NCBI GenBank assembly: GCA_016187935.1
Contig: JACPIU010000038.1
Location: forward strand, 62,001 to 126,000
DNA: 64,000 nucleotides
DNA from: Bdellovibrio sp.
GTDB lineage: Bacteria; Bdellovibrionota; Bacteriovoracia; Bacteriovoracales; Bacteriovoracaceae
Direction of reading: 5' to 3'
Shown here: piece by piece, positions 1 through 8,257 of the stretch
Position numbering within the stretch: the first letter of the stretch is position 1
Layout of the letters: every line of letters starts with the position of its first letter
Notes under the pieces: generated by a model
Seen by the model: the letters and a program-made list of their open reading frames with translations, nothing else
Told to the model about the DNA's origin: nothing
Database searches by the model: none
Program-made: the position numbers and the translations under genes

Positions 1-574
1 CTTGCAGATAGGAGCTATTTAAGGAAATCAACATTCCTACGATAAAAACTAAAATGGCCACGGGAACTTTTTTGAAGTGAAAACTAAGCAATACCAGAAG
101 AAAAGTGACAACCCCGGTGGTTAAACTATCAAGGCCGATAAGATCTTTGGTATTACCGATCATTTGTATTCCCTTCACCAAAAGGGAAAGCCCAACCGCC
201 AACTGGATGCCGCGAATCACGCTCTTGGGGATAATACGATTCAACCACGTCACCGCTCCGGTCAGGCCGATCAAGCAAATAAAAACACTGACAATCACTC
301 CCGCCGCCAGAATTTGCGACACGCTCAATCCCTCAGAGATGGCGACAGCGGCAATGGCCTTCATGGGTTGAACCGCCATTGGCAACGCAAAAGAGAGACC
401 GGTGACTAAATTGAAAAACCCGGCAAAAAATAATCCAGCAGCAAAATCAAGTCCATTGGTGGCCGACATCCCAACGAGAAGAGGTAGAAAAGTTCCCAAA
501 TCCCCTAAAGAACCGGCCAATTCGTAGCGATTGAATTTCGCGCTTTTTAAATTTTCTCTGATTTGACTTAACAC
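1..574 (-). CDS. MOT1-type molybdate/sulfate permease, 3' end cut off by window edge
   Basis: Reading the minus strand from a GTG at 574 gives about 191 codons without a stop to the window edge. The protein is strongly hydrophobic. Near the N-terminus it carries the block ELAGSLGDLGTFLPLLVGM, and further on a segment with ALPMAVQPMKAIAAVAI, both typical of the MOT1 family of molybdate and sulfate transporters. An AAGG Shine-Dalgarno lies six bases upstream of the GTG, inside the stop region of the MoeB-like gene, so it is most likely the last gene of the molybdopterin operon. Its place there supports molybdate rather than sulfate as substrate, which is inference. The plus-strand reading frames here are shadows of this gene. 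Confidence 0.8.
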   Translation of the reverse strand, partial: MLSQIRENLKSAKFNRYELAGSLGDLGTFLPLLVGMSATNGLDFAAGLFFAGFFNLVTGLSFALPMAVQPMKAIAAVAISEGLSVSQILAAGVIVSVFICLIGLTGAVTWLNRIIPKSVIRGIQLAVGLSLLVKGIQMIGNTKDLIGLDSLTTGVVTFLLVLLSFHFKKVPVAILVFIVGMLISLNSSYLQ

Positions 575-582
575 ACGGGCCC

Positions 583-1656
583 TTATAATCCTCTCACAGC
601 GCTAAGACCACCTTTCAAAGAATAGGCATTGGCGACACCTTTACGGTGCAACTCATCCACCAAACGCTGACTGCGAATGCCGCGGGCACAAAAGAATAAA
701 TACTTCTTGTGCTTTTCCAGTGCTTCACACAGCCCAGGCACCTTAAATAAAGGCAGGGCCGGCGTATCATTTAAAAATAAATAATCATCTCGCTGTATTT
801 CAGAAGAAGACCTGATATCTATCCACACAAACTGCTCTTTTGCCTTGAGGGCATTAGGGAGATCAATTTCATAGTTGGTTTGATATTCAAGCAGAATCTC
901 TTCCCAAGATTTCTGATGCGTACAATGAGCACAAGTTTCTTTTTTTGCAAAAGAGTGCTTCATGCTTTCCATGGACTTTAAATCAAAAGTCAAAATCTCA
1001 CCGGTCTTGATATTCGGCCGGTCCAGAAGTGCCTCTACCGCCACCATCGCTTGCAAGGAACCAAAGGCCATAGCGGTGGCCCCCAACACTCCCACCTCAG
1101 CACAATTGCCAACACATCCATCGGATAATTTCTCTGGGTAGAGGCAACGCAGGCAGGGTGAGTCTTTTTGGGCATCAAAGTAAAGAATTTGGCCCTCATA
1201 CTGATAAATACTGGTCTGAACTAGTTTTTTCTTTAAGTGCAAACAGGCATCATGGATCAAAAACTTTGCCTTAAAATTATCGCTGCAATCCAAAACCATA
1301 TCGGCCTTTTTGATCAGATCAATAATATTTTCCGGTACAACCATGACTGGCATGGATTCAACGGTGAGAAAAGGCGCCATAACTTCCAAACGTGATTTGG
1401 CAACATCGGCCTTGAAGCTTCCACTGTCCTTGGGACTAAAAAGAAACTGCCGATGCAAATTACTCACATCCACACGATCATGATCCACAATTGTTAGATG
1501 CCCGACACCGGCCAAGGCCAGCGCGACCAGTGCCGGATGGCCGAGCCCACCAGCTCCAACCACAACCACTCTGCTTGCCAAGAGCTTTTCTTGGGAAAGC
1601 ATACCAAAATCCCGCATGATGATTTGTCGTTTGAAATATTCTTTCCTATCAATCAC
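583..1656 (-). CDS. moeB: MoeB/ThiF-type adenylyltransferase with C-terminal rhodanese domain
   Basis: This enzyme should adenylate the C-terminal GlyGly of MoaD and support its conversion to a thiocarboxylate for molybdopterin synthesis. The ATP-binding GAGGLG motif is at residues 34-39. Two CxxC pairs (C168/C171 and C242/C245) form the zinc site of the E1-like fold. Residues from about 255 to 357 are a rhodanese domain with active-site C323 in the loop FFCARGIRSQ. Such fusions can supply the sulfur themselves. The start is GTG, overlapping the moaE stop as GTGA, with a GGGAGG ribosome site inside the moaE end. Length and domain order match known MoeB-rhodanese fusions, so the family call is firm. 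A MoeZ-like role in thiamine or other sulfur pathways is possible. Confidence 0.88.
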   Translation of the reverse strand: MIDRKEYFKRQIIMRDFGMLSQEKLLASRVVVVGAGGLGHPALVALALAGVGHLTIVDHDRVDVSNLHRQFLFSPKDSGSFKADVAKSRLEVMAPFLTVESMPVMVVPENIIDLIKKADMVLDCSDNFKAKFLIHDACLHLKKKLVQTSIYQYEGQILYFDAQKDSPCLRCLYPEKLSDGCVGNCAEVGVLGATAMAFGSLQAMVAVEALLDRPNIKTGEILTFDLKSMESMKHSFAKKETCAHCTHQKSWEEILLEYQTNYEIDLPNALKAKEQFVWIDIRSSSEIQRDDYLFLNDTPALPLFKVPGLCEALEKHKKYLFFCARGIRSQRLVDELHRKGVANAYSLKGGLSAVRGL

Positions 1657-2129
1657 AGATGTTTTCCTCCCTGAGCATGACCATGATCGTGGTCATGACC
1701 AGCACCATGATCAGCACATTGATGACAGGCCACCCATTCGCTTGGTCCGTTTAGGTAATGTTCTTTTTTCCAGATGGGAACACGGTGCTTAATTTCATCA
1801 ATGACGTACTGACATGCCAAAAAGGCTTCATGGCGATGGGGCGCAGAAGCCGCGACTCGAATCGCCACTTCACCAATTTCCAAGTGCCCATAGCGATGAA
1901 TAGCGTAAATGTCCTTTACACCAAATTTTGAAATCGCTTCATTAATAATTTTATTTCCTTCACTCTGGGCCATCTCCTCAAAGCACTCATACTCAAGCGA
2001 ACGAACCGCCTGGCCTTCATTATGATTACGCACCAGCCCTTCAAATAAAACAATCCCACCGTTTTTGGGCGCTTTGAGATGCGCAGGTATCTCAATTTGA
2101 TTGATCGGATTCGTGGTTAATGCAAACAT
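1653..2129 (-). CDS. moaE: Molybdopterin synthase catalytic (large) subunit MoaE, with His-rich tail
   Basis: MoaE and MoaD form the synthase that inserts the dithiolene sulfurs into cyclic pyranopterin monophosphate. The 158-residue protein has the family landmarks: GIVLFEGLVRNHNEG near the N-terminus, EYECFEEMA, HRYGHLEIGE and PIWKKEHY near the C-terminus. After the usual MoaE end there is an extra tail of about 23 residues with seven His and two Cys, written like a metal-binding tail. The start has an excellent AGGAGG six bases upstream. It lies two bases after moaD and overlaps moeB, so the three are translationally linked. Confidence 0.95.
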   Translation of the reverse strand: MFALTTNPINQIEIPAHLKAPKNGGIVLFEGLVRNHNEGQAVRSLEYECFEEMAQSEGNKIINEAISKFGVKDIYAIHRYGHLEIGEVAIRVAASAPHRHEAFLACQYVIDEIKHRVPIWKKEHYLNGPSEWVACHQCADHGAGHDHDHGHAQGGKHL

Positions 2130-2131
2130 CT

Positions 2132-2371
2132 CTAACCTCCTGCCACTGGGGGAAGAAAAACAATCTCATCATCGGCCTTAATTCCATAATCCCAATCTTG
2201 GTAATGGCGATTAATCGATACCTTGAGATGACTTGAATCCAAGGGAAAACTATGGCGCTTGTTCAGTTGATGAAAAAGCTCGATGGCATTCTTGGCATCG
2301 GTCTCAACCATCTCTTCGCCCGCTCCGACCTTCTCACGCAAGGCCGCAAAATATCTTACTTTCACTTTCAT
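2132..2371 (-). CDS. moaD: Molybdopterin synthase sulfur-carrier subunit MoaD
   Basis: MoaD is the ubiquitin-like carrier that donates thiocarboxylate sulfur to molybdopterin. The 79-residue sequence starts MKVKVRYFAALREKVG, has the typical DDEIVFLPPVAGG ending, and finishes with the GlyGly that MoeB adenylates. A GGAGG site sits seven bases before the ATG. The start overlaps the stop of mobBA as ATGA. Its direct partners moaE and moeB follow immediately. Confidence 0.95.
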   Translation of the reverse strand: MKVKVRYFAALREKVGAGEEMVETDAKNAIELFHQLNKRHSFPLDSSHLKVSINRHYQDWDYGIKADDEIVFLPPVAGG

Positions 2372-3498
2372 AACTGGCCCTCCAATTTCTGCAATATAGT
2401 GGAATAATCTTCGGGTGTATTGGCATTCATTAATTTATTGATATCGGGATTACTCAAGGGATGAAAGAGAGAATTCAACAACATTTTCCGAGGACATTGA
2501 ATACCATGGCCCAAAAATTGAAAAAGCTTCTGCTTAAATTCCGGCCGATAGATGGCCGACAAAGGTTCCGGTAAGCCATCCGCATCAACATGACCAGAAA
2601 CTAAGGCCAAAGGATGACTGTTCTCGATGAGATGCTGAACGTGTTGATCATCAACCAAAGGTAGATCACAGGCCATTACCAGCCACCGCGCCTCAGGATA
2701 AGTGAGCATGGCAGAAAGAATCCCTCCCGCCGGCCCCAAATTCATCACCCTGTCATGAATTTGAGGCAAGGCCCGTAGATGATCGGCGTTCTCCTGATCA
2801 GGACGGCAGGAGACGAAAGTTTTGCTGCAATATTTTGCCAGCAATTGGTAAACATATTCTCCCTGGGTTTGACCGTGATACGAAAGCGCGCCCTTGTCTT
2901 GTCCCATGCGGGAACTCATTCCCCCCGCCAAGACCAGCCCATAGAGCGGCGCCTTATTGGCCTTTTCCAGGATGATATTGAACACATACTGAGCGATACC
3001 TTCCAGGTCGTCTCGATGAAAAGTCGGCACATCATCTGGAAGTCGGAACTTTGTTTTATCAGAAACAATAAAGGCCTGGACATTGGTGACAGTGCCTTCT
3101 TGAATCCATTTCAAGATTTCACCTTGCTCATCCACGACAATAATTTTAGGAGCAGAAACAGTTTTATGCCCTTCCACCAGAGCAAAGTGGCAGTTGGCGA
3201 TTTCTTCTCGCAAAGAAAAGGCGTTGAGAGAACCATTTTGGGTAAAAGCGTAATGGTTTGGATCAGAAATCAAAACAGCATGGGCCCCGGCGGAGCGGCC
3301 ACGATGACTGTCTTTACCGGGATGATCCATCTCGAACTTGTGGGCATCATGCTTGATATAAGCGACTTGGTATTCGCCAGAAAACTTGGCAATTAATTTT
3401 TCCACCAGTGTCGTTTTACCCGAGCCCGAAAGGCCCGAAAAAACCACTTCAAAAGGGTGGTAGAGATAAGCTCTGGGGGCATGCTTTTTCTTTTTCAT
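2368..3498 (-). CDS. mobBA: MobB-MobA fusion, molybdopterin-guanine dinucleotide synthesis
   Basis: The N-terminal half (about residues 1-175) is MobB, a GTP-binding protein with the P-loop GLSGSGKTT at 22-30 and the HDAHKFEMDHPGKDS segment. The C-terminal half, from about 184, is MobA, the guanylyltransferase, with the nucleotide-binding motif LAGGMSSRMGQDKG at 190-203 and the MACDLPL motif. Together they convert Mo-molybdopterin to the guanine dinucleotide form used by DMSO-reductase family enzymes such as the one encoded downstream. The ATG at 3498 is chosen over an upstream start because AAGGAA lies just before it and it forms an ATGA overlap with moaC. MobAB fusions are known in other bacteria. 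Confidence 0.92.
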   Translation of the reverse strand: MKKKKHAPRAYLYHPFEVVFSGLSGSGKTTLVEKLIAKFSGEYQVAYIKHDAHKFEMDHPGKDSHRGRSAGAHAVLISDPNHYAFTQNGSLNAFSLREEIANCHFALVEGHKTVSAPKIIVVDEQGEILKWIQEGTVTNVQAFIVSDKTKFRLPDDVPTFHRDDLEGIAQYVFNIILEKANKAPLYGLVLAGGMSSRMGQDKGALSYHGQTQGEYVYQLLAKYCSKTFVSCRPDQENADHLRALPQIHDRVMNLGPAGGILSAMLTYPEARWLVMACDLPLVDDQHVQHLIENSHPLALVSGHVDADGLPEPLSAIYRPEFKQKLFQFLGHGIQCPRKMLLNSLFHPLSNPDINKLMNANTPEDYSTILQKLEGQL

Positions 3499-3974
3499 AC
3501 AATTCCTTCCCGATGATAGTCTTTTTTTCCACCACTTTTTTCCACCAAGTAACATTCAGAAATTTCCATCCCATGCCCGGCCGACTTGCACATATCGTAA
3601 ACCGTTAAGGCGGCCACCTGCACGGCCGTCAGCGCCTCCATCTCGACACCGGTTTTACCCGTGGTTTTTACCTTGCCATCGATTTGAATGAACTCACTAT
3701 CCAGGACCTTGATTTCAATCTTCACATCCTCAAGAAAAAGCGGGTGGCAAAAAGGAATCAAGTCCGAAGTTTTCTTCGCCGCCAAAGTTCCCGCAACAAT
3801 CGCGGTATTAAACACCGGCCCTTTTTTGGTAGTAATGTCCACGCCATTAAAAGCGTTCATCACCGATGGTGGTAATTTCATTTTCGTTCGTGCCCATGCC
3901 ACCCGTGTGGTCACGCTCTTCTCACCTACATCGACCATGGATGGACGATTATTTTTATCCACATGAGTAAACAC
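3495..3974 (-). CDS. moaC: Cyclic pyranopterin monophosphate synthase MoaC
   Basis: MoaC works with MoaA to turn GTP into cyclic pyranopterin monophosphate. The protein has the family's N-terminal MVDVGEKSVTTRVA, the FCHPLFLEDV motif and the C-terminal run TGKTGVEMEALTAVQVAALT followed by YDMCK. A GTG at 3974 preceded by GGAGG at good spacing gives 159 residues, close to the 161 of the E. coli protein. A TTG at 3986 would add four residues and cannot be excluded. The gene starts directly after the moaA stop and overlaps mobBA by four bases. Confidence 0.95.
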   Translation of the reverse strand: MFTHVDKNNRPSMVDVGEKSVTTRVAWARTKMKLPPSVMNAFNGVDITTKKGPVFNTAIVAGTLAAKKTSDLIPFCHPLFLEDVKIEIKVLDSEFIQIDGKVKTTGKTGVEMEALTAVQVAALTVYDMCKSAGHGMEISECYLVEKSGGKKDYHREGIV

Positions 3975-3975
3975 C

Positions 3976-4920
3976 TTAGCCTCCAATTTGATACATGGGT
4001 TCGTGAATTTCTTTTATGCGAGTGAGGGGCTTCATAGCGGCAATTTCTTGCAGAAGTGCCGGATATTCGTGACTAGGTACACCTCTTAAATTTTTACCAT
4101 CCTCTTTCATAAGACAGGCCCGCAAAATACCTTTGGAAGAAAGTCGCAATCTGGAACAGCTATCACAAAAGGGCATGGATTCAGACGCAATTAATCCTAT
4201 TCTACCGCCCTTGGCGGTAGAAAAAACTTGCGCCGTGGAGTCAGCGGCAACCTTAACAGAAGAAAGCGTAAACTCGCTTTCAATCTGGCGTAAAATGTCA
4301 CGGCCGGAATAATACCACTGTTTAAAATGGGAACGAACCACTCCGATATTCATCACTTCCAGAAAACGCACTTCAATTTGTTCTCGTTCAGCAAAACGTA
4401 CAAAATGATTAATTTCATGGTGGTTCAACCCTTTCATCACCACCATGTTGATTTTGATTTTAAAACCCAATGCTCGGGCACGCTCAATTGCATCCAGCAC
4501 TCTGCCCAAACCATCATGGTTGGTAATTTTTTCAAAGTTACTTGGTTCCAGACTATCCAGACTAATATTGAGCGAGCGACAAGGCCCATCGGCCAGCGCC
4601 GGTAAAAATTGCAATAGTCGAGAGGCATTGGTGGTGATCGAAATTTTTTTTAAGGGAAGCTTTCCTAATTTTTCCGCCACACAGGCAAGATCATGGCGCA
4701 AAGTAGGCTCGCCTCCAGTCAGACGAACTTCTTCTATTCCGTACTCAACAAGATTACCAACAATCCCGACGATTTCATCTGGAGATAGATAATCTTCCTT
4801 ATTGCAAAATGCGGCAGTCTCGGGCATACAATAGACACAGCCAAAATTACAAGCATCCAACAGCGAGACACGCAATTTAAGTAACGGCCGGCCGAATGAT
4901 TTCACTTCTAAACTCTCCAT
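3976..4920 (-). CDS. moaA: GTP 3',8-cyclase MoaA (radical SAM)
   Basis: MoaA performs the first step of molybdenum cofactor synthesis, the radical-SAM cyclisation of GTP. The N-terminal cluster motif CNFGCVYC (C24, C28, C31) binds the SAM [4Fe-4S] cluster. A second set of cysteines in FCDSCSRLRLSSKGILRAC near residues 250-270 binds the substrate-side cluster. The protein ends in the conserved GlyGly that is catalytically important. At 314 residues it is slightly shorter than the usual 325-340. The start overlaps the moeA end by 13 bases. Confidence 0.95.
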   Translation of the reverse strand: MESLEVKSFGRPLLKLRVSLLDACNFGCVYCMPETAAFCNKEDYLSPDEIVGIVGNLVEYGIEEVRLTGGEPTLRHDLACVAEKLGKLPLKKISITTNASRLLQFLPALADGPCRSLNISLDSLEPSNFEKITNHDGLGRVLDAIERARALGFKIKINMVVMKGLNHHEINHFVRFAEREQIEVRFLEVMNIGVVRSHFKQWYYSGRDILRQIESEFTLSSVKVAADSTAQVFSTAKGGRIGLIASESMPFCDSCSRLRLSSKGILRACLMKEDGKNLRGVPSHEYPALLQEIAAMKPLTRIKEIHEPMYQIGG

Positions 4921-6110
4921 GAAAACACCAAGACCTCTTCTCCTGCCTTAATTTCACGGTCAGGAGGAAATTCAACGAAACCATCGCTTCCACATAGTGA
5001 TAAAAGATCACCAGAGCCATTAGTATTATAATAACCGGCGGTCTTTTGTTTAATCAGGCAAGGTCTAAAAAAACTCACACCTTTCGATGGCCTATAATCG
5101 GATTCGGCCAGAACTCTCTCCCCTTCAAAAATACCTTTTAATTGGCCTCCGGAAATTAACCAACCCAGAGCTGTGATGACATAACGACGACAACAAAAAA
5201 GGGCAGAAATAGGATTGCCGGGCAGTCCAAATACCAACTGTCCTGCGGGGCCTTGTCCGAACCAAAGAGGTTTGCCTGGTCGTTGTTTAATTTTATGAAA
5301 AATTTCCTGAACTTTTAGATCGCGCAAAACAGTCGGCACGAAGTCAAACTTGCCTGCGCTGACTCCACCGCTCAACAGCACCATCTCATATTTGTCCAGA
5401 ATCCCTTGCACCTCTTTCAGCATGAGTTCTTTTTGATCTTTAAGATGAAAGAGGTCGACTTGAAACGGACCAAAAGATTCAATGAGGGCCTTAATAGCAT
5501 AGGAATTGGATTTTCTAATTTGGAAATCTTCCAGATGAGTCGCATTAATATCCACTAATTCATCACCCGTGCAAATCACGGCAATTTTTGGTGGGGAGAA
5601 AACTAACGGTGTGTGTTTGCCCACGCTGGCCAACGCGGCAATCTCCGGTGCCAGGATTCTCGTCCCACGTTTTAAGATCACATGGCCTTGCAAAACATCG
5701 CTGCCCTTTTGATGAATGTTCATCATAACGGCAACCTTTAAATCTTGGGCAATGCTGGCCTGTTTATGAGTAATGTTAACTTGCTCATAGGGCACGACCA
5801 TGTTTGTTCCGGCCGGCAGCATGGCACCTGTCATGACTTCAAGACAAGCATCGACAAACACCAAAGGTTTTGGTTTTTCACCGGCCCGAACACTTCCTTC
5901 TATCGGAAAACTGCGCAGGCCTTTATTATAAGCGGCCATATTTATGGCAATCCCATCCATGGCGACACGATGATAAGGAGGAAAATCCCGATCGGCCAAA
6001 ACATCTTCCGCCAGATAAAGACCATGCGCCTTTTCTAGGGCCGTGTTTTGAAGCTTATAGGTTGGGAGTGAATTTGCAATCAGCCCGAGGGCCTCTTCTA
6101 CAGTGATCAT
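4908..6110 (-). CDS. moeA: Molybdopterin molybdenumtransferase MoeA
   Basis: MoeA inserts molybdate into adenylated molybdopterin. The protein begins MITVEEALGLI, a usual MoeA N-terminus, and contains FPPYHRVAMDGIAI, GAMLPAGTNMVVPYEQ, the ICTGDEL segment, LLSGGVSAGKFDFV and FGLPGNPISALFCC. I chose the ATG at 6110 because AAGGA sits six bases upstream of it. The in-frame ATG at 6116 has no room for a ribosome site. The product is about 400 residues, the usual length. It is the first gene of the operon and lies about 140 bases behind a strong predicted promoter. Confidence 0.95.
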   Translation of the reverse strand: MITVEEALGLIANSLPTYKLQNTALEKAHGLYLAEDVLADRDFPPYHRVAMDGIAINMAAYNKGLRSFPIEGSVRAGEKPKPLVFVDACLEVMTGAMLPAGTNMVVPYEQVNITHKQASIAQDLKVAVMMNIHQKGSDVLQGHVILKRGTRILAPEIAALASVGKHTPLVFSPPKIAVICTGDELVDINATHLEDFQIRKSNSYAIKALIESFGPFQVDLFHLKDQKELMLKEVQGILDKYEMVLLSGGVSAGKFDFVPTVLRDLKVQEIFHKIKQRPGKPLWFGQGPAGQLVFGLPGNPISALFCCRRYVITALGWLISGGQLKGIFEGERVLAESDYRPSKGVSFFRPCLIKQKTAGYYNTNGSGDLLSLCGSDGFVEFPPDREIKAGEEVLVFSWRV

Positions 6111-6254
6111 CAACATTCCTTTTCCAAAGAGGGAAGTGTGGCCGTTTCCAATCACACCGTAACGTCTTGATCTCATCGGCCCATTTGTAAACTAAGCGGC
6201 CATTAGAGAAGACAAGATTAGGAATCAATATCATTTCCAAAGTTGACTAATGCT

Positions 6255-6284
6255 ATTATGGCCCAAGGTTCATGAGAATGACAA
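6255..6284 (-). promoter_or_regulatory. Sigma-70-type promoter of the moe/moa operon
   Basis: On the minus strand TTGTCA and CATAAT are separated by 18 bases, each matching five of six consensus positions. Transcription would start near 6247, leaving a leader of about 137 bases before moeA. Confidence 0.6.
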
Positions 6285-6292
6285 TTATCAAT
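6274..6292. promoter_or_regulatory. Fur-box-like 19-bp site overlapping the moe/moa -35 element
   Basis: The plus strand reads GAGAATGACAATTATCAAT, matching 13 of 19 positions of the Fur consensus GATAATGATAATCATTATC. It covers the -35 box of the minus-strand promoter, where a repressor would block polymerase. The match is moderate and the region is AT-rich, so chance similarity is possible. Confidence 0.3.
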
Positions 6293-6445
6293 TAAGAAAA
6301 ATTTCTCTCAAGGAATTTGAATGTGAGCTTTGCCTGAGTAAGATCTCCCCCATCATGCCTTTTTTTGCTCAATCCCGTTTATTATAGTATGAGTTCTAGC
6401 ATGTTTAGATATTTTTAGAATATGAGGAGATGACATCTGAAAGAG

Positions 6446-7189
6446 ATGAGTTTAATCGAACATTTGGAAGAACTTAAAAAATCGGCCATTAATGTGCTTA
6501 TCATCATCATCGTGGCCTTTTTTGTCGCCTATGGATTTAGCGATCAGTTGGCGGAAATCATCTTATCTCCGTTGCGTATTGCCTTGAAAAATACCGCCGC
6601 CTCAGGCGGGGGGGAAATCATCTACCTGGGCCTTTTAGATAAAATGCTCGCACAATTGCAGTTGTCTCTCTGGTGCGCCGTGATCCTTTCAGGCCCAGCT
6701 TGGTTCTATCAAATTTGGAGGTTTGTCCGCCCCGGACTTCACGAACATGAGGCCCGCGCCGTGAAACCTTTTTTAATGTTTGGCCTTTTATTATTCTGGG
6801 CCGGTGTTTGTTTTACTTATTTTGTGGTTTTCCCTTTTGGCTTCAAACTGTTACTCGAATATGGCGTGACCGATGTGATGGCGACTATCTCGATGCGAGA
6901 GTACCTGGCCTTAGCGGTAAAACTCATGCTTTCGTTTGCTTTTCTTTTCCAAGTTCCCAATGTCATGCTGATTTTGGGTTTTATGGGCATCATAAACCCA
7001 GAGAAACTGCGTATGTATCGCCGCTATATTTATGTCGGTCTCTCCATCCTTGCCGCTATCTTCAGTCCACCCGACATCTTTAGCATGATGATTGTCTGGG
7101 TCCCCATGGTAGTTCTCTATGAAATTGGTGTGTTGGGCGTGGCCTTAATTGTACGCCCATACCTAGACAAAAAGGCCCAATTGCCCTAA
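6446..7189 (+). CDS. tatC: Twin-arginine translocase subunit TatC
   Basis: TatC is the multi-pass inner-membrane receptor for twin-arginine signal peptides. The protein begins MSLIEHLEELKKSAIN, the classic TatC N-terminus, has six hydrophobic segments, and carries FVRPGLHEHEARAVKPF in the first cytoplasmic loop and FSPPDIFSMM near the end. At 247 residues it has the normal length. A GAGGAGA lies rather far upstream, and GAAAGAG immediately before the ATG is a weak alternative ribosome site. It is followed by tatA, and nearby genes encode two Tat substrates. Confidence 0.95.
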   Translation: MSLIEHLEELKKSAINVLIIIIVAFFVAYGFSDQLAEIILSPLRIALKNTAASGGGEIIYLGLLDKMLAQLQLSLWCAVILSGPAWFYQIWRFVRPGLHEHEARAVKPFLMFGLLLFWAGVCFTYFVVFPFGFKLLLEYGVTDVMATISMREYLALAVKLMLSFAFLFQVPNVMLILGFMGIINPEKLRMYRRYIYVGLSILAAIFSPPDIFSMMIVWVPMVVLYEIGVLGVALIVRPYLDKKAQLP

Positions 7190-7237
7190 GGTCAATCACG
7201 CAAGTAAATCGATTTCCCGAGTGAAAAAGGATTGTTT

Positions 7238-7480
7238 ATGTTTGGTCTTGGCATGGGTGAACTGGTTATTATTACTTTTATTGTTGTGCTTCTCTTTGGA
7301 GGCAGTAAATTACCTCAATTGGGTGGTGCGCTTGGAAAGGCCATGACAAATTTTAAGAAAGGCCTGCGCGATGGCAATGAAGACCAAAACCTGCTAACTG
7401 GCCAGGGATCGCTCCAGGAATCACCTCAGAAATCACCAAAGATAGAGAATGAAAAATCTAAAAAAGTTTTTGAAGTTTAA
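7238..7480 (+). CDS. tatA: Twin-arginine translocase pore subunit TatA
   Basis: TatA oligomerises to form the Tat pore. The 80-residue protein has an N-terminal hydrophobic helix with GMGELVIITFIVVLLFGGSKLP, the FGxxKLP hinge, the amphipathic helix LGGALGKAMTNFKKGLRDG and a short polar tail. The ATG at 7238 has AAAAGGA six bases upstream; a TTG two codons earlier lies inside that spacing. No separate TatB is visible, so this may be a minimal TatAC system or TatB lies elsewhere. The stop overlaps the convergent stop of the TorD-like gene. Confidence 0.93.
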   Translation: MFGLGMGELVIITFIVVLLFGGSKLPQLGGALGKAMTNFKKGLRDGNEDQNLLTGQGSLQESPQKSPKIENEKSKKVFEV

Positions 7481-8142
7481 CAACCTTCAACCGCAAGGTC
7501 CGTTTTTTCATTGAGTAATTCCACTTCGGCCGAAATAAAGGCCTTTCCCACCGTGGCAATCTCGCGATAAAAATCCAGTTTGGCGGTTTCAATAATCTTA
7601 TCAAAAAATAACGGGACCCATTTTATGATGTGCTTATTAAAGAAAGTTCTTGCCACTTCGATACAGCGCTTTGCGGTTTCTTGATCATTTCTACCCCAGG
7701 AAAGATATTCCTGTTCGACAATTCTCTGCATAAACTCAAGTTCAATGCTGATATGATCTGGGATTGATTCAAATTTTTCAGAAATCTTCAATCCATAATG
7801 ATCCACCCATTTCTTCATATCGGCGGTACACTCGCCCCAGTAATAACCCATTTTGCCCGTACTGTCCGGAACGTAAATGGATTCATGGAGACTGATATGC
7901 TTACCTGGGCCGATAAAGAGTGCGGTATATTCAACGGCCAAGTCTTCTTCAACCTCTTTAAGTGGCCGGTTAAAGAATTTATGGTCAATCTTTGCGTCTA
8001 ATCCCACGAGCATTTCCAACACGCCGCTATCCATCAGAGTCTTGATCTGTTCGGCATTGATTTCCTGACTGAAAATGGTTGCCAGAAAAGCATAAATGTC
8101 ACATCTGCTTCTTGCACTTTCTTTAAACGAAGCTAAGGTCAC
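7477..8142 (-). CDS. TorD/DmsD-family molybdoenzyme chaperone
   Basis: Proteins of this family bind the Tat signal or the apo-form of a molybdoenzyme and hold it back from export until the cofactor is inserted. The 221-residue, helix-rich sequence has the family features RSRCDIYAFLATIFS near the N-terminus and the EYTALFIGPGKHISLHESIY segment with the Y-x-x-L-F-x-GP pattern. It then shows DHISIELEFM and a late HIIKWVPLFFDKI. I chose the GTG at 8142 because GGGGAGG precedes it; the earlier GTG has no site. It lies downstream of the molybdopterin oxidoreductase, its likely client. Confidence 0.85.
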   Translation of the reverse strand: MTLASFKESARSRCDIYAFLATIFSQEINAEQIKTLMDSGVLEMLVGLDAKIDHKFFNRPLKEVEEDLAVEYTALFIGPGKHISLHESIYVPDSTGKMGYYWGECTADMKKWVDHYGLKISEKFESIPDHISIELEFMQRIVEQEYLSWGRNDQETAKRCIEVARTFFNKHIIKWVPLFFDKIIETAKLDFYREIATVGKAFISAEVELLNEKTDLAVEGC

Positions 8143-8187
8143 GCTTCCTCCCCTGATAATGATCACATCTTATAGCTTGAAAACTTA

Positions 8188-8222
8188 AAAGAGGGAAGAG
8201 AGTCTTGCTCTCCTCCCTCTTT
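8188..8222 (-). terminator. Stem-loop between the molybdoenzyme gene and its chaperone gene
   Basis: Two 15-base arms with one mismatch flank a five-base loop. On the minus strand the stem ends in CTCTTTTAAGTTTTC, so it could act as a leaky terminator that lowers chaperone expression relative to the enzyme. Confidence 0.55.
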
Positions 8223-8257
8223 CCTCTACAAAGAGATCTGAAATGAAAACTGAAAAC

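Larger units (their letters stand above)
6111..6445. other. Divergent regulatory region between the molybdenum cofactor operon and tatCA
   Basis: This AT-rich stretch holds no convincing gene. It contains the predicted minus-strand promoter of the moe/moa operon, a Fur-like palindrome over its -35 box, and a leader of roughly 137 bases ahead of moeA. A leader this long could fold into a regulatory RNA such as a Moco-type riboswitch, but I could not identify the conserved core. On the tat side there is only a weak promoter candidate near 6370-6400. Confidence 0.5.

Noticed and set aside
105-409. Two short plus-strand frames at the left edge
   Set aside because: The minus strand reads through as a clear MOT1-type permease with family motifs.
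2779-3396. 205-codon plus-strand frame
   Set aside because: It runs antisense through the MobB-MobA gene, has no ribosome site and no recognisable protein features.
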